Assembly: GCF_000833025.1 (NCBI RefSeq)
Contig: NZ_CP010817.1
Location: 930,001-994,000 of the forward strand
Length of the DNA: 64,000 nt
Direction: 5' to 3'
Source of the DNA: Myroides profundi
GTDB taxonomy: Bacteria; Bacteroidota; Bacteroidia; Flavobacteriales; Flavobacteriaceae
Positions 61,882 through 64,000 of this stretch are shown here, piece after piece. Position 1 is the stretch's first letter, and each line of letters opens with the position of its first letter. Made by a program: the position numbers and the translations under genes. Under the pieces are notes generated by a model. It had not been told where the DNA came from. It ran no database searches and saw only the letters and a list, made by a program, of their open reading frames with translations.

Positions 61882-62460
61882 ATGAAAAGAAAGATAGTTA
61901 TTCTGATAAACACATTGATGTTACTTATTGTATTGGGGTGTAAGGATACCGATAAGAGGAAGGAGGTCGCTGTAGAAACCAATATGGTGGAAGAAAAAGA
62001 GGAGACAGTAGAAGAAGAGTATATAGGTAATAATGATGAGGATTCCTTTGTTCTCTCACCTGATCATGAAGTAAATTCGATTAAAGTTGATTTTGATGGA
62101 GATGGAAAAGAGGAGTTATTCGAAATATTCAAAGGAGGAGGATATGAGAATTATGCTATAATAATTACTTGGGGCAATGGTGAGAAACATATAATAGGCT
62201 CTATTGATGGAGCAACACATTATGAACTCATTCCACAATGGGAGATTCTATGGATGCAAAGAATATCTGTTGTGGAGAAAGGAACAGTTTTATTTGACTA
62301 TATAGATGGTGAGGGAAATTATAGAAATGAAGAAGATGTTCCAGAAAGTGAAAAAGTTATTTTAAAGAACGAAGGACTATCGATAGGTGTAGGAGATTCT
62401 TGTGGTAGTGGTATACTATATTGGGAAGAAGGGGAATATAAATGGTTTCAAACAAGTTAA
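61882..62460 (+). CDS. Lipoprotein of unknown function
   Basis: 192 residues. Lipobox LIVLGC, then an acidic Glu-rich stretch (residues 25-55). The body has VDFDGDGKEELFEIFKGGGYENY, an FG-GAP/VCBS-like calcium-loop pattern (DxDGDGxxE), and a Cys in VGDSCGSGI. No named family. It lies 66 bases after the PPK2 gene on the same strand without a terminator between. Confidence 0.75.
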   Translation: MKRKIVILINTLMLLIVLGCKDTDKRKEVAVETNMVEEKEETVEEEYIGNNDEDSFVLSPDHEVNSIKVDFDGDGKEELFEIFKGGGYENYAIIITWGNGEKHIIGSIDGATHYELIPQWEILWMQRISVVEKGTVLFDYIDGEGNYRNEEDVPESEKVILKNEGLSIGVGDSCGSGILYWEEGEYKWFQTS

Positions 62461-62465
62461 TATGT

Positions 62466-62497
62466 AAAGCCAATTCTAATACTAGAATTGGCTTTAT
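62466..62497 (+). terminator. Terminator after the lipoprotein gene
   Basis: AAAGCCAATTCTA / TAGAATTGGCTTT, loop ATAC. Confidence 0.85.
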
Positions 62498-62512
62498 TGT
62501 TCAGTTATGTTT

Positions 62513-63040
62513 CTATTTCTTTTTGCTTTTCTTTTTTAAAGAAAATCCGTAGGCTACACGGACAGCAAGTTGATCAGTGTTATAATCATTGTAGTTCTCA
62601 TAACGAAGACTTACATCTACATAGCGATTAGCAAAACCGATAGATGGTGACCAAATAAAGGTATTTCCCATTCCTGAGTGAGTACCGATACCTGCTCCTA
62701 ATTCTCCCATAGCATAGATGTTTTTGTTTAAAAACTGTTTAAATCCTGCTTTTATTGGAACTAATCCTAAATCTCCTTCATCTCCATTAAATAAATGAGT
62801 ATAACCTGAAGTTAAAGTAAATGAGGTTTTTTGACTAACGTCATATTGGATTCTAGCATCTACACCAAGTGCAGCATCATATTTAGAATCTAAAGGCATA
62901 CCTCCGTTTAGACCAAAACCTACTCTAAATCCCTTAGGATAATAAGGCTTGTCTTTCTTTTGAGCTGCAGCTGGCATTGCAACTAAAATAGCACTTAGTG
63001 CTAACACTGTAAGTGAAATTTTTTTAGTGAGTTTAATCAT
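62513..63040 (-). CDS. Small outer-membrane beta-barrel protein
   Basis: The ATG at 63040 gives 175 residues with a signal peptide (ISLTVLALSAILVAMPAAAQ). Alternating strands follow (FRVGFGLNGGMPLDSKY, ASFTLTSGYTHLF type), as in small 8-strand barrels. After the last strand (VRVAYGFSL) comes an unusual basic tail, KKKSKKK, instead of a terminal Phe. A longer frame from a TTG upstream is less likely. Confidence 0.82.
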   Translation of the reverse strand: MIKLTKKISLTVLALSAILVAMPAAAQKKDKPYYPKGFRVGFGLNGGMPLDSKYDAALGVDARIQYDVSQKTSFTLTSGYTHLFNGDEGDLGLVPIKAGFKQFLNKNIYAMGELGAGIGTHSGMGNTFIWSPSIGFANRYVDVSLRYENYNDYNTDQLAVRVAYGFSLKKKSKKK

Positions 63041-63157
63041 GAGGATTGTGTCTTTATTTTGTTGTTTGAGAAAAATATACTGCAATAAACTTGCCGTTTG
63101 AAAAGACGTTTTTGTTTATTCGCGTAATTAAGAGGACGAGTTTCCGTATACAGTAGT

Positions 63158-63165
63158 TATATTTG
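63158..63165 (+). promoter_or_regulatory. -7 box TATATTTG for the MATE gene
   Basis: Exact TAnnTTTG 15 bases before the ATG at 63181. Confidence 0.55.
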
Positions 63166-63180
63166 CAAAAAAATTTTAAA

Positions 63181-64000
63181 TGAATTTATCTATTTATTAT
63201 AAAGAATTTGGGTATAATATACGTTTAGCTTATCCTATTATATTAGCTATGTTAGGACATACTGTAGTGGGGGTAATAGATAACATATTAGTTGGAAAGA
63301 TAGGAGCTACAGAATTAGCAGCAGCTTCTTTAGCGAATAGTTTTGTTTTTATTGGAGTAGCCTTAGGTGTCGGATTTTCAACAGCTTTGACTCCTTTAGT
63401 AGCACATAGTGATGCTGCTAATGACACAGAAGACGGACGCTCTGTTTTTATTAATGGCTTGTTTTTATGTACTACAGTAGGATTGGTTTTATTTGCTTTG
63501 ATTTACCTTTGTAAGCCTTTATTGGTTTACATGGGACAGCCTGAGGAAGTTGTTTTATTAGCCCGACCTTTCTTAGATATTGTTGCTTTATCATTGATTC
63601 CTTTAGTGATGTATCAAGCTTATAAGCAATTTGCAGATGGAAAATCAAAGACAAAAAACGCTATGTATGCAACATTAATAACCAATATTACTAATTTAAT
63701 ATTGAGTTATTCATTAATACATGGTGTGTGGTTATTCCCCAAATTGGGGATGATAGGTGCAGCTTATGGTACACTTATTGCTCGTATAGTGATGTTGGTA
63801 TATATGCATTTTGCTCTTCATAAACAGGATATTTTTAAGCCATTTATGAGTAATCTTAAATTTAATGAAGTTAAAAAAGAAATGCTGAATAAGATTACAA
63901 AAATAGGTATTCCTTCAGGAATGATGAGTTTCTTTGAAGTGGCACTTTTTGTAGGTGCAGTATGGTTATCTGGAATGATAGGTACAGAGGCACAGGCTGC
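63181..64000 (+). CDS. MATE family efflux transporter, 3' end outside the window
   Basis: Open from the ATG at 63181 to the window end (273 codons, no stop). Begins MNLSIYYKEFGYNIRLAYPI and continues through GHTVVGVIDNILVGKIGATELAAASLANS, the first MATE repeat motif, with MYQAYKQFADGKSKTKNAMYA as the inter-repeat region. About seven transmembrane helices so far. Exports cationic drugs or metabolites with Na+ or H+. The remainder lies beyond base 64000. Confidence 0.92.

Noticed and set aside
1..64000. tRNA, rRNA, CRISPR array, insertion sequence or prophage
   Set aside because: No cloverleaf, rRNA stretch, regularly spaced direct repeats, transposase or phage gene was found. xerD is a housekeeping recombinase with a complete catalytic set and no neighbouring mobile genes.

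Overview
The window is about 34% GC and gene-dense. It comes from a member of the Flavobacteriaceae (Bacteroidota). Support for this: promoters carry the Bacteroidota -7 element TAnnTTTG, there are many family-restricted proteins (DUF4290, DUF5686, DUF4369, DUF3276/PUR-like, DUF1573 beside NusB and YajC), and the gene orders zapA-6S RNA-rny and nusB-DUF1573-yajC are conserved in the phylum. The genus Myroides is my best guess from overall protein resemblance; I could not test it. I saw no rRNA, tRNA, prophage, insertion sequence or CRISPR array, so most of this is ordinary chromosome with a few accessory islands.

Layout. 1-5.4 kb: end of a DUF4290 gene, murA (active-site Cys replaced by Asp), a DUF5686 outer-membrane protein and aroQ. 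5.8-12.7 kb: outer-membrane barrel, xerD, rny, 6S RNA, zapA with a coiled-coil partner, an M23 peptidase and a lipoprotein. 12.7-17.3 kb, all minus: SRPBCC protein, cobC-cobS-cobT, a Crp-type regulator, a DUF4369 lipoprotein and ybaB. 17.4-20.4 kb: a candidate sigma-54-driven sRNA, an acetyltransferase/FMN reductase pair, a structured intergenic element and a YcaC-like hydrolase. 20.4-27.0 kb: two S41 peptidases, an S9 oligopeptidase and a cysteine synthase. 27.0-28.1 kb: a small island with a lipoprotein and an orphan Phd/YefM-type antitoxin between two copies of a terminator plus a perfect 24-bp palindrome. 28.2-34.5 kb: SulP transporter and an ABC ATPase with a giant permease/M1 peptidase fusion. 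34.6-40.6 kb: rplS (with leader), trmD, SMR and MFS efflux pumps, a cyclophilin-FKBP fusion, a PLP dehydratase and an EamA transporter. 40.7-46.1 kb: glutamate-synthase-like protein, a fluoride riboswitch driving a CLC-F antiporter, a PUR-like protein and an ABC exporter. 46.3-50.1 kb: nusB operon, gap and lipA. 50.1-52.3 kb: repeat-rich spacer and nhaA. 52.4-59.2 kb: ABC-F protein and a TolC/HlyD/two-permease export operon. 59.2-64 kb: a probably frameshifted gene, a DUF6929-like protein, PPK2, a lipoprotein, an outer-membrane barrel and a MATE pump running off the end.

How it fits together. Envelope biogenesis and export dominate: peptidoglycan synthesis, M23, several lipoproteins and barrels, and many small-molecule efflux systems (SMR, MFS, MATE, TolC/HlyD, CLC-F). 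RNA-level control is unusually visible: 6S RNA, a fluoride riboswitch, a probable L19 autoregulatory leader and a candidate sRNA. Least explained are the 17.5 kb sRNA locus, the palindrome-flanked island at 27-28 kb, and a 110-bp structured repeat present at 2.1 kb and 50.4 kb, the second copy next to a 48-bp tandem repeat.
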